Source: Aphrocallistes beatrix (lineage: Eukaryota; Porifera; Hexactinellida; Sceptrulophora; Aphrocallistidae). From it: a stretch of 64,000 bases of DNA. The stretch covers positions 124,001 to 188,000 of the forward strand of contig OY725505.1 in assembly GCA_963281255.1 (NCBI GenBank), given 5' to 3'. The notes below the pieces were generated by a model that saw only the letters and a list, made by a program, of their open reading frames with translations, did not search any database and had not been told where the DNA came from. The position numbers were made by a program, and so were the translations under genes. Position 1 is the stretch's first letter; every line of letters begins with the position of its first letter. Below are positions 14,701 through 25,300 of the stretch, one piece after another.

Positions 14701-15773
14701 AAAATTCTGAACTTGTCTCAACTGATCCTCTTAATAGCTCAAGTTTAGCAATCGTATTGAGTTTATATCGTGTTGTTTATTTTGACTTACTAAGTTCACA
14801 ATTTGATATTATCTGAGTACGATAAGTTAATGGCTGCCCACATGTTATCTGTTTTACCTATATAAATTCACTATTGAAAATATGATGAGTTATATTTGGT
14901 TCAATGGCCACGCCCAGTAACAGATAGGGAGGTCCAGGATTATGTTGATTGTAGTTAAAAAAAATTAAGTACCTTTGTATTTATTATGTGGATAACTTTA
15001 TCATAGAATATAAATTATTTTCAATAAAGAATTTGAATGAATATGACAGATGGCACGTAGGCAACTGTTCAATTTGATTTTACCCAAATATAATTCGATT
15101 TGTGATCTTAGAGAGTCAAAATGAACTGCATTCATAAAACCTAAATTATATTAAATTGTCTTCCTTTCTATTCACGACGTTATTTTTAAATGGAAAATGT
15201 GTTCTGTATTCGAATTCCATATACTTCCATTTCCTGTAGATTTTATTGGACCCAGTGCTATTGACAATTTCAATAGTGTTAGCTTTTCTTGTCGTCATTT
15301 GCTGCTGCCTACTCATACTCTGTATTATCTACGACCAAGTACGTCGCAAACAGCTCAAGCACCGTCAACGCGTTTCATTATTAAAGTCCTATGATGCATC
15401 TCTTGATTATAATTACTCCTTATCGGGCCAGACCTATGAGAACCCAATGTGGCTTCATCCCTATGAACAATGGGAAAAGGAAGATGAGTTTACAAAAGGT
15501 AATCCTTTGTTCTATGAGTCTCAGGAGTTCATGATGGATATGTTCCGAGAGAGTGATGACGAGAAATCGGAAGAAACTGTATCATTTGGATCGTGGGGGG
15601 CTTCACAGGCAAAGATGCGTGCGAGAGCGGGCATTTCTGGCATGTCCAAAGCTTCAACACTCACACGTATGTCCGATGTTGATCAGGATTACAACGTGGA
15701 ATTACTAGCAGAGGTGTTGGGTGATGATTTGCCTCCTTCCGGGGATGAGCCTTCGGAGATTTCTAATATATAA
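723..15773 (+). CDS. CDH23-like: CDH23-like giant cadherin, copy A (18 exons)
   Basis: Exons: 723-1025, 1377-1704, 1980-2407, 2677-3040, 3155-3423, 3755-4190, 4277-4555, 5263-5414, 5551-5722, 5792-6145, 6211-6492, 7730-8115, 8856-9167, 9248-9592, 9696-10260, 10527-10750, 10843-13968, 15240-15773. Phases agree at every junction, giving about 2952 residues. Seen: signal peptide (residues 1-22), 25 cadherin repeats with DxNDN, DRE and LDRE/LDFE calcium motifs, no EGF or laminin-G domain, one membrane span, short tail. The mature N-terminus (QSNTHHPDFTQ) resembles that of vertebrate CDH23, as do the juxtamembrane domain and the tail motif NPMWLHPY. CDH23 has 27 repeats and about 3350 residues, so this is slightly shorter. 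Known CDH23 role: calcium-dependent adhesion and tip links; this gene's role is inferred. The ATG at 723 is chosen because the upstream in-frame ATG (663) is not in frame in copy B. An acceptor-like TTCTTTCAG at 684-692 suggests an upstream untranslated exon. Confidence 0.93.
1066..1217. mobile_element. hAT-like MITE in intron 1 of cadherin A
   Basis: A 152-base element with ends CATAGGCGTAACT and AGTTGCGCCTATT (imperfect terminal inverted repeats). It is flanked by a perfect 8-base target-site duplication, GCAGGGTA (1058-1065 and 1218-1225). An 8-base duplication is typical of hAT transposons. No coding capacity. It is absent from the matching intron of copy B (16675-16888), so it inserted after the duplication. 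Confidence 0.8.
3503..3602. repeat. Decayed MITE end in intron 5 of cadherin A
   Basis: The right end (CCTTAGTTGCGCGTATA) resembles the end of the element at 19063-19239 in the same intron of copy B and of the element at 1066-1217. It is degenerate and no target-site duplication is left. It probably inserted before the cadherin duplication. Confidence 0.45.
6925..7588. mobile_element. Foldback transposon-like element in intron 11 of cadherin A
   Basis: Two arms of about 240 bases form a near-perfect inverted repeat (about 6925-7170 and 7343-7588). The ends are CATAGCCTA and TAGGCTATG, with a middle of about 170 bases. A direct repeat CTCTAACC flanks it (6918-6925 and 7589-7596), a 7-8 base target-site duplication, so hAT-like. 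The matching intron of copy B (22424-22920) has no such element, only the related empty site. No coding capacity. Confidence 0.85.
8228..8788. mobile_element. Insertion with GC-rich hairpins in intron 12 of cadherin A
   Basis: About 561 bases are present in copy A and missing from copy B, where the empty site reads ACCTATATCG near 23407. A TA dinucleotide flanks the insert on both sides. The left end is very GC-rich and full of short perfect hairpins with TTC loops, such as GGCGGACAC-TTC-GTGTCCGCC (8263-8283). Two perfect TGACGTCA palindromes (8428-8435 and 8591-8598) lie in a diverged direct repeat. The right part ends in a TA microsatellite. No terminal inverted repeats and no ORF. I cannot name the element class. 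Confidence 0.65.
8719..8755. repeat. (TA)n microsatellite
   Basis: An uninterrupted TA dinucleotide run, inside the insertion at 8228-8788. Confidence 0.95.
10843..13968 (+). CDS. CDH23-like: Cadherin A exon 17: repeats 17-25 and membrane-proximal domain
   Basis: A single 3126-base exon of 1042 codons, phase 0 at both ends, which is long compared with the 150-560 base exons before it. It encodes the rest of EC17 through EC25, then a region without DxNDN motifs (from about 13660) that aligns by eye with the CDH23 membrane-adjacent domain, for example the sequence IRVVDEN. The linker after EC19 reads DSNTHDP instead of DxNDNxP in both copies, so calcium binding there is probably weak. One long exon next to 16 short ones suggests intron loss by retrocopy, but that is inference. 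Confidence 0.9.
13969..15239 (+). other. Last intron of cadherin A (non-coding)
   Basis: This intron separates the 3.1 kb ectodomain exon from the transmembrane exon. No coding signal. About 14230-14880 is nearly identical to 28810-29460 of copy B, and more than 300 bases around the palindrome show no difference by eye. Close to the acceptor the two introns differ in length; copy B has about 0.9 kb more. Confidence 0.8.
14391..14455. repeat. Near-perfect 65-base palindrome, last intron of cadherin A
   Basis: Two 32-base arms, perfectly complementary, around a single central T (14423). It would form an almost loop-free cruciform or RNA hairpin. The same palindrome is at 28975-29039 in copy B, identical in sequence. 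Weaker inverted repeats flank it on the right (about 14515-14571 against 14648-14720), so it may be part of a larger foldback element. Confidence 0.9.
15240..15773 (+). CDS. CDH23-like: Cadherin A exon 18: transmembrane helix and cytoplasmic tail
   Basis: After the acceptor TTCCTGTAG the exon opens in phase 0 with ILLDPVLLTIS and a hydrophobic stretch of about 28 residues. The sequence DQVRRKQLKHR then marks the cytoplasmic side. The tail has about 145 residues. It contains ENPMWLHPYEQW, close to the CDH23 tail motif ANPVWLDPF, plus acidic segments, and ends SEISNI. The last three residues (S-N-I) fit a class I PDZ ligand (S/T-x-hydrophobic). Vertebrate CDH23 also ends in such a ligand and binds harmonin. 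Stop codon at 15771-15773. Confidence 0.9.
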   Translation: MLLDPVLLTISIVLAFLVVICCCLLILCIIYDQVRRKQLKHRQRVSLLKSYDASLDYNYSLSGQTYENPMWLHPYEQWEKEDEFTKGNPLFYESQEFMMDMFRESDDEKSEETVSFGSWGASQAKMRARAGISGMSKASTLTRMSDVDQDYNVELLAEVLGDDLPPSGDEPSEISNI

Positions 15774-16371
15774 TACGTAGATACAGCCCCTATTTTCACC
15801 TATCTTAATCTTTTTCTCATTTCTACTAAATTTACTAACTTTCTCACTTTTTACTCTAATTTATATTTAGTATTTTCTCAGCATGTTTTCAATTTTTAGT
15901 TTCCCGACGACTATACTATGTATGTGGCCAACTTCTGAAATGAGTGCCTCCCATTATTTTTTAATCCTTTCACGGTTGATTTTGCAAGGACAATTCTGAA
16001 GAATGTCAAAATATCGCAATAACGTGTAGGAAGACTGACTTTAAGGGCAGCAAAAGTAAATTCATAGGTACACGAAAAGTATGTACAATTTTATGACGAT
16101 TAAACCAATCTAATATCTAGCTGATGGCTATCACCAGCCATCATACCGAATCATAGTTTAACTTTCTCAAAGGAATCAATGGGCCAAATGTAGCTATTCT
16201 AGCAACTAAAGAAGTGTGAGGCGTATTTTGGAAGAATGGGTTAACTATAAAGAATTTTAATTTCTTATATCATAATAGCAGAGGTTTAGTTTCTACAAGA
16301 ACACCTTTGTTGATGTTTACCAACTATTCTTTCAGCCATCATACAATAGAACAATACTCAGAATACACAGA
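15774..16371 (+). other. Spacer between the cadherin genes
   Basis: It contains the 3' untranslated region of gene A (15774 to about 15880, nearly identical to 31369-31475), then a short linker and the TRAPPC8 fragment. After that come about 110 bases homologous to 613-722, with the acceptor-like TTCTTTCAG before the gene B start. I found no AATAAA for gene A. The corresponding 3' flank of gene B is about 1 kb longer, so copy A has lost sequence here, possibly including its original polyadenylation signal. Confidence 0.65.
16000..16258 (+). pseudogene. TRAPPC8 (pseudogene fragment): Truncated copy of the TRAPPC8 promoter region and exon 1
   Basis: This segment matches 32610-32864, the sequence just before and inside TRAPPC8 exon 1. 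The former start codon is at 16123-16125. A 2-base gain after codon 5 shifts the frame and brings in a TAG (16153-16155). An arginine codon further on has also become TGA (GAAGTGTGAGGC against GAAGTGAGAGGT). Homology stops at 16258, about 135 bases into the coding exon. From 16259 the sequence matches 613 onward, upstream of cadherin A. It is therefore the scar of the tandem duplication. About 120 bases upstream of the dead ATG are still close to the functional TRAPPC8 5' flank, so promoter activity could remain. Confidence 0.9.
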
Positions 16372-19300
16372 ATGACTCAGTTCCATGCATTTACCCTTCT
16401 AATTATCTTACTTATCTCCATCCCGACCACTTATTCACAATCAAACACACACCGTCCTGACTTCACACAGAATGAATATGCTCAGACAGTTTCAGAGGAT
16501 AATCCTATCAATGCCGTACTGCTTACAGTTGAGGCTACAGATCCTGATAATCATGCGATAACCTATGGCATCGAGGGAGATGTACACGATTACTTCGAAT
16601 TAGGAGTGACAAGTGGCGATCTTATACTAAGGAACCCTTTGGATAGAGAAGTTGCTTCCTCTCTCGATTTCAATGTAATTATATGTATACTAATTTTTTT
16701 ACATAGAGTGCCTTCACATCACCATTGATTCGACAAAAATCGAGTCAATGCTGATATTAATACACTCTATAAAGAAATTAGTATGCTATAATTACATTGA
16801 AATCGATGTATTAGTTTTTCACCATGAATAGTTAAAATATTTTTTTACGATGTAAAGTAAGCTACAATTACCATTTCTAAAACTCTAGGTTATTGCAGTC
16901 GATCAAGGACTCAGTCCACAGACTAGTACAGCGCGTGTAGTGATTATAGTAGATGATGTAAATGATAATAAACCGGAGTTTACAACGTTTCCCTCCATTT
17001 CTATTAATGAAGATCTAACCCCAGTCTCGTTTCTTGATATCTTCGTGGCTACAGACGCTGATAGCGGGACAAATGCTCAAGTAAGGTATTCTATTTCTGG
17101 AGATCCTGATGGTACATTCTCCATTTCACATCTGAATGGGAGTTTGTATCTCGAGAAGACGGTAGACTATGAAGTTAATCGTCAGATCAATATAGTCATT
17201 GTGGCCACAGATGAAGGTAAAAAATAGAGATAATTAAAATCAATTGAATTCAATGTTATAGACCATTGTTTAACAGACACTGTAGCCTGGGGCATTATAA
17301 TATATTAGGATTTTCTGAGGGTCTTTTATTTTAGGAATCACAGCATTTTAGAATGGGAGTAAATTTCGTATTTAAGTTTCATAGAATTTTTGATTGATGT
17401 TGGGTATTCTTGTATAGCATAAGGTACCAAATATTCAGGAAATTAGATTCTACTTTTTTAAATTTCAGGTTCTCCAGCTCTTTTCCGAGACAAGGGTTTA
17501 ACGATTACGATAAACAATGTGGATGACACACCACCTGCGTTCTTAAACCTTCCATACACCATTTCTATCCTGGAGAACACATCCGTAGGAGCAATGTTTT
17601 TGACAGTCGAAGCAATGGATCAAGACGAAGGTGGAACAAACACATTCAACTATACGATGCAATCTGCAACAGGGGATGGTGCTTCTCGATTCTCAATAGG
17701 TATAACCAGTGGGAATATAAGTGTTGATATGGCTTTGGATTTTGAGACTATTCCATCCTACGAAGTTGTAATACATGCGCAAGAAATTACATCAGTAAAT
17801 AGCGGACAACAAACTGTGACAACAACAGTTACCATTACTATCATTGATGTCAATGATGAACCACCTGATCTACCACCTACAGTGGTCGGAGAGGTAAATC
17901 CTTTTATCCAAAATCCCATATCTATTTTTGTAGTATTTGCCTAATTGAATACTATAGTAGCATAGGAGATACGTAATAATTATATTTATTCAAGTCAACA
18001 TTCTCATAAGACAAACAAACAGATTACAGTGTGTTCATACACCATAGATATCTGTTTATTTATGAAATGCATATATAGCGACGTGTTTGCGTTAATAATA
18101 TTTTACTGGACAATTTTCAGGAAATATTGACCCAAATCAACGAGTTTATAAAATTATCTTCATCCTACGATATCATATCTATTTTTCAACAGGCTTCAGA
18201 ATCAATTGAAATTGGTCACTCCGTGCTACAACTAACCTACACAGATCCCGATACAGTGGTGAATGACTATGTGTTCACAGTTCTAACTCTTGGTGCTAAA
18301 TTCAACGTTTCAAACACAGGTGACATCACGATTAATAGCAACTTAGACTATGAAACAGATAAAACAGAGGTTTTTACGGTTCAAATGTGTGAGGCGATCA
18401 ATTCAGCTCTCTGTGATACAACAAGTGTGAGCGTGACAGTCACAGATGAAAATGATAATTCACCTGTGTTCACACAGGCTGGGTTTACAGCTTCAATAAC
18501 TGAGGAGATGATGAATGCAAATATTTTAACCATTACAGCTATGGACGCGGATGATGGTGAGTTTATATTATAATTAATTGATCCATTAATCTTATTTTCA
18601 CACCTTTAACTCAATTAATTTTCACGTTTTCACACCTTGACGGTTTTTTGACCAATATTTTACATGTATTAGTTGATTTATTATTAATAACATAGGTGTA
18701 TTCGGGATGGTGAGCTACTCGATCACAGGCACTCTCGCTGGTAGATTTTTTGTCGATGCGAATGGACAAATAGACAATACAGTTCCGATAGATCGTGAAA
18801 CAGATCCTATAGTTGTCCTTACCTATACAGCAGCAGATCTAGACCCGAATTTTTCCCGTCAAACATCCGTCCCACTAACTATAACAGTGGATGATATCAA
18901 TGATCAAACCCCAGTTTTCCTAAGCATTCCATCACCATGCGCTTTCGACATCTCAGAATCGGTAATCTATTATCTCTGTATTCCTATTATTATTTAGTTC
19001 AAAATACGTATCCCAAATATTCCCAATTTAAAATGCATTACATTGGGTATATAATGATGGTCCATGGTGCAACTAGGTTCTGAGGGGGTTGTGAGTTCCC
19101 TTAGCAAGGTGTGATATCCAAGGGTGTGCGCTCCCTATTCTTTTGTAATGTTGACTGATTAATATTGGAAGCATGGGGGTGATAATTATCAAACTAGGGT
19201 GGGAGCGTGCTCTTTAAAATGACCCTAGTTGCGCCTATGTAATGGTACTATTTATTTATTTTAAAGAATTCTGTGTTAATATTACGTCGAAAACTTTGGT

Positions 19301-22300
19301 CCTAGAGCCAACTATGGTGATTTAGTATAGTTGGTTTTACGACTTTTTTTTTACTATACAACAAATGTAGGTTAATGTGGACGTATTTACGTTTTCTGTT
19401 TCTGACGGTGACCAAGCTGCAACGGTAAATGCGCTAACGCTTGTAACAGTAAACAATGCAGATTTCGCTGTTAGCGGTACACACCCTAGTTTCACTCTCA
19501 TGACAAATGGAATTCTTGATCGAGAAATGATCCCGTCTTACTCACTACTATTGACAGCAACAGATCAAGGGACTTCCCCACTATCATCCGATCTTACTTG
19601 CACTGTTACAGTTACTGATGTGAATGACCAAACTCCTTCTTTTTCTGGGTCCCCTTATCTGGTTACGTTGAAAGAGAACAGGGCAGTTCAAACTGCAGTC
19701 GTGACTGTCAGTGCAACTGATAATGATATCGGGGCGAATGCAAGACTTACATACGAAATTGAACTTGGAAATGATGAAGGATTATTTTTTATCGATTCTT
19801 CAACAGGTGATTATTAGGAATTCATTATGAGAACTTTTTAATATGGCTAACAAGTATAATTTCCCATATTAAAGTCTTAAGCCGAAACGAATTACTCCCA
19901 AAGTTACAATAGGTTATGAATGTTTAAGTTCCTAAGTTCCAGTTGTTGTTGTTTTTGTTTTTTCAATGATGTAATATAATTCACTTCCTTTCTAGGTGCA
20001 ATATCCCTTCAGAATTCACTTGATCACGAAACTACTACGTCTTACTCATTAGAAGTAATCGCAATCGATTCAGCTGTGTCCCCTCTTACCGGTACAGGGA
20101 CGGTGTCCATTACTGTTACAGATGTGAACGATAATATACCTGTATTTGGACAAATTCGATATACAATGACTATAACGGAAGGTTCAGCAATCACAACTGT
20201 GGTAGGAACTATAACAGCCACTGATGGAGATAGTACTTCTCCAAATAACGATATTACCTTTAGTATACAAGCAGGTACGTTTGAATATATGAGGGTAGGC
20301 ATTGAATTAGTTATGTAGTATTTATTTACGGAAAAGATTACTCCTTCACAATAATGGGCTAGTGATTTATTAACTCTCTTCCGTTTAAGTCCTTTTTTTT
20401 AAAATGGAGAAGTCATAAAGATGTGGGGTAATTACTATAAATATTGTGGACTCCAAGTCATTGATGTTTACAAACTATTGTCTCAGATCCCTAAGACATA
20501 CAAGATGTGTCCTATGCTATTTTGAGTCTAGTTATGTTTAAGAGCGTCAAAATTTCGATTATTCATATTTTGGACTAACATTAAAGGCGTATCACAACCG
20601 TCAACCTCGTTGGTTGGAGTTAATATTAGAAACATGGACCGAAGTTTATAAACTTGTGTTTGTTTAATAATAAATTAATGAATAATAAACGTAAATCAAT
20701 GAAATTTTCAAATGAATTAAATAATAACCAACCTTTCACCAGTCCGCTCCTGTTAAGACCATTTGAAATGTAAATGTGATTAAAACGAATAAAATTAACT
20801 TTATGCATAACACTCTAATTTATAGTATGATCTAATGCGCTAGAATGTTATAAACCTAGCAACGACTGACTCAGTATACTACTTGCCAACTGGAATGTAT
20901 ACTTAGGTATTTTGTTATTGCCGATATAAGTTCTACTTCTTATGGAACTATTTAACGAATTTAATCGAATATTAATATTATTAATAATCAATGTTGATTA
21001 ATATTAACTGAGCGGGAATTTAAGAGGGTAATAATGTATCGTGATTGTTGCTGTCTACTATTTAGTTTATATACATGCCAAAGGGTTTCCAAGGTTTCTA
21101 AGAGAAGGTATAAATCATAGTTACATAATCTTTTGATGTCTTTGGGAAAATTCTTTTCTACCAGTTCTATTATTGTCATGGTAATATGAAATTCTTTTAG
21201 GCAATACTGGTGGGACTTTCGAATTAACTACAAGTGGTGAGATAAGGGTACTTGTTCCACCTATATTCGATACGACTCCAAGTTACACCCTTACTCTGGT
21301 TGTAATAGACATGGGGACAGATCCTCAATCTCTCTCTAGCACTACGACAGTTGTGAGTTTTAGTTAAAATTTCATATCAAAGAATTGATTATTTAATTAA
21401 ATGACATTGAAAGTTTACAAAGTCCCCTCCAATGAATAGTTAGCAATTCATTTATTGCTAGAATTTAAGCGATATTTACCTTTATAGGTTATAACTGTTA
21501 TTGATACCAACAACAATGATCCTGTTTTAACCAACACACCCTACAGCTTCACAGTAACTGAAGGAACACATGCAGACACACCTGTAGGACTTGTGTCCGC
21601 ATCTGACGTCGATTCTGACAGTGTCACCAATTTTAATTTTTCACTTGTACTCACTCCATGTTAGTTTAAGGTTGTATATTCTCGAAGTAACCGATCTGAT
21701 TATGATCATTTCTTATCTTTAGCGACGTTGCCGTTTAATATTGATATCTCTTCTGGTCTCATCGCAACTACAACTAACACGATCGACCGAGAAACAACGC
21801 CTCTGTTCACCTTTACAGTGATTGTTGAGGACAATACTGTCTCACCAAGGCGAGATTCTGAGACGGTAACCGTTCAAGTGGTCGATGTGAATGATAATCA
21901 TCCTGTGTTTATGTCCACTCCATATTCGGGAATTATTGATGAGAATTCCGGTGTAAATACACCAGTCGGAGTAACGGTGACTGCTACTGATGGAGATATT
22001 GGGACGAATGCTGCTATAACTTATTTTATTATTGGTGGAGATAAAAATACTCATTTCAAGATTGATAGTAGCACAGGTTGGAATTAGTATAATATTCTGT
22101 GAAGTTTTGTTTTCACTATTTTGAATGGATATTTTATTTAGGAGTGATCAGCACAACTGCAAATCCAATTGATTTTGAAGTTATTGGAACCCCTGTGGTA
22201 CTAACAATAGAAGCAAGAGATGGCGGTATTCCATCTCGAGCTACAGACATCACAGTGTCGATAGCTATTACAGATGTAAACGACAATCCACCCACATTCC

Positions 22301-25300
22301 TTGGTACACCCTACTCTACAACAGTTGCGGAAGATATCACTATTGGGACTACTGTATTCACGGCGATTATAAATGACGCAGATACCACGGCTATAACTTT
22401 AACAATTACTGGTGGAAATATTGGTACGCTGATTTGGCGATTTTTAAAAAATCACCATGAATATTATTCGTTTGAGAATATATCATAGATATATGTATGT
22501 TACAGAAAGTGATTGGAACCCTATTGATTTTATTTAACACAAATTAGACAAATTTCGTTAGTCTATTTGGATAAATATAATCAATAGCGCAGAATTTAAA
22601 AAAATAATTTTGCTCTAAATTCTACCTTTTTTATCTTCATGCAATGTAAAATTTAAATCAAAACTTGATAATTTCAGCATACTTTCAACTCATGTAAAAC
22701 TATAGTCGATAAATTAGGAACAATACTAATCACACAATTCCATCTAGCAAATGGATTTGCATGATTATTCGGACTTGTAAATTTTAACTTGGAATTTGTT
22801 CTCATTTTCACATTATTATCTTGATCAACGAATATTCAGATGATCAAATTCCAGGTTAAAATTTAAATATTAATACGAGCTGTGATTTTTGTTACCTTGT
22901 TATGTTTTTATCTTTTCAAGGTGTCGTATTTCGAACTGATGGGATGGACGTCATTTTAAAGCTTGCTTTAGACCGTGAAACTTTAGATTCTTATACTCTC
23001 GTTATTGAAGCGGATGATGGTATTGCCATGATTACTACAACATTAACAATTACTGTTTCAGATGTAAATGATAATGATCCGGTGATAGCCGCGAGTAACC
23101 CTGCGAGTTTTTCTTTCCCTGAAGATCGTAGCCCTGGTGTGATAACAACGATTTCTGTAACTGATGAAGATATTGGTGTAAATGACGATATTTACTATGA
23201 ACTGACTGATACCTTTGGTATTTTCTCAATCAGTCAGAGAGGAGGTGTTCTGAGTCAGATCGCACCCTTTGACTTTGATACAACTGAGACATATATGCTC
23301 GAAGTAAGTGACACAATTGAATTATTAAAATTATTGTATATATATGTGTAAACAGAACTTCCTTATATACTCTGGGAATGATGAACTACAGTCAATTTTT
23401 ATAATACCTATATCGAAATGCGTTTAGATCTTGTTATATTCTTAACTTGAGGTTATTCACACAGGTATCACCTATAGCTGCTGAATAGTAATGATAATTT
23501 ACTTTCCTTTTTAGATAATAGTTCGAGATGGCGGCATCGTTTCTCGCTCAGCCACACATTCAATTAATATCACAATCATAGATCTAAACGATAACACACC
23601 CACTTTTACATCAGATCTTTATCGTGAAGCTATTGATGAGAGCCAAACTGTTCCTTACACTTTTATATCTAATACAATGGCTACTGACGGAGACACGAAT
23701 GTAGCTGATAATGGTTTAATATCACATTCTATTGTAAGCGTCTCACCAGACTTTAGGAGTTCATTTGAGATCAACGAACAGACTGGACGACTAACATTAC
23801 TGGATTCTTTGGATTATGAAGTTGTAAGTTACATGCACCTTATATTTATCGATAAAAATTGTTTTCTATCATCATATAATTTCTTATTATTGATTTAGGT
23901 TCAAGAGATTGTATTGAATATAATGGCCATAGACAATGCTGTTTCTGTTAGTGATAGACTAAGTTCAACTACAGATGTTATTCTGACAATAAACGATGTT
24001 AACGATAACACTCCAACATTCTTATCGAGTATATACAGGATAACAATATTCGAGAACTCGAATGTACCTTCCACTGTGGGTGTCCTTACAGCTCGTGACA
24101 TCGATTCAGGGGCTAATGGAGCTATTACATATTCCAATTCAGGAATGCCTTCAAACTTTGGTTATTCTTCGACGACTGGTGTTTTGACTCTTAATACCAA
24201 TTTTGACAGAGATACTCTCTCTCCGAATCCATTTACGTTTATGGTAAGTGCTCCACCTTTTAAAAATATGAATACTTTCGAATTTTTTGAATACAAAGAT
24301 ATTTCCATTCTAAACTCAGTAAATTTATCCATCTCTACTATATTCTGTAGGTCATTGCTACGGATGGTGGCTCATCTCCAAGACAAAATTCCTCCACAGT
24401 AATAGTGGAGATATTAGACCAAAACGACAACGCTCCAATGTTTAGCATGGCCAGTTACTCATTCTCTATTTCTGAAGGTACTACATTCCCTGTAACTGTC
24501 GGTACAGTTGTTGCAACAGAAACTAATGACCAAGGTGCAAATGCTGAGATTGAATATGCCATAACACATGGTGGCGAAGGGAACTTTGTTATCGACGCTA
24601 TGACTGGGGTAATAACAACTATTAGTGGTGTTGATCGTGAGACTGAAGATACCTTTGAACTAACAGTAGTTGCGTACGACCTTGGTACTAATCCCCTCAG
24701 CACATATGTTGCAGTTACCATAACATTAGATGACATAAATGATAATCCTCCAGTCTTCAGTTTCCCAACTTACCATTTAAACGTGACTGAGGGTGCAGCC
24801 AATATGAATGCGTTTAGCTCGGTGGATATTATTGCTACAGATCCAGATATGGGAACAAATGGGGAAGTTACCTATTCTATTCCAGACTCCCCAAATAATT
24901 TTATAGCAGTGCAAATGGGTAAGTAGATAATAGTTGAGTATTCTAATAATTTTATGTAGCATTATGAATGTAGGTATTTAAACTTTACACTTGTGAACAT
25001 CTGTTATCAACAGGTGTATACAAGTTGAAGTCATTTAACTGTAGCGGAATATTTAAATTGCTAATTTCACAACAATTGTGAACACCTGTTTTAGGGGCAG
25101 TTAGCTTAGATAATTATATCCACATCTGAATTTCATTTGACCTAGAATTTAAATATAATTTCATTTCGAATATTATAGGTTTACTCGCAACAGTCCAGAG
25201 TGTCGCTGCTCTCGACTTTGAAAGCACCCCGCACTACCAGATAGAAATATTAGCAATTGACAAAGCTACAACTGGAAAAATGACAGGGACTGCAACGCTA

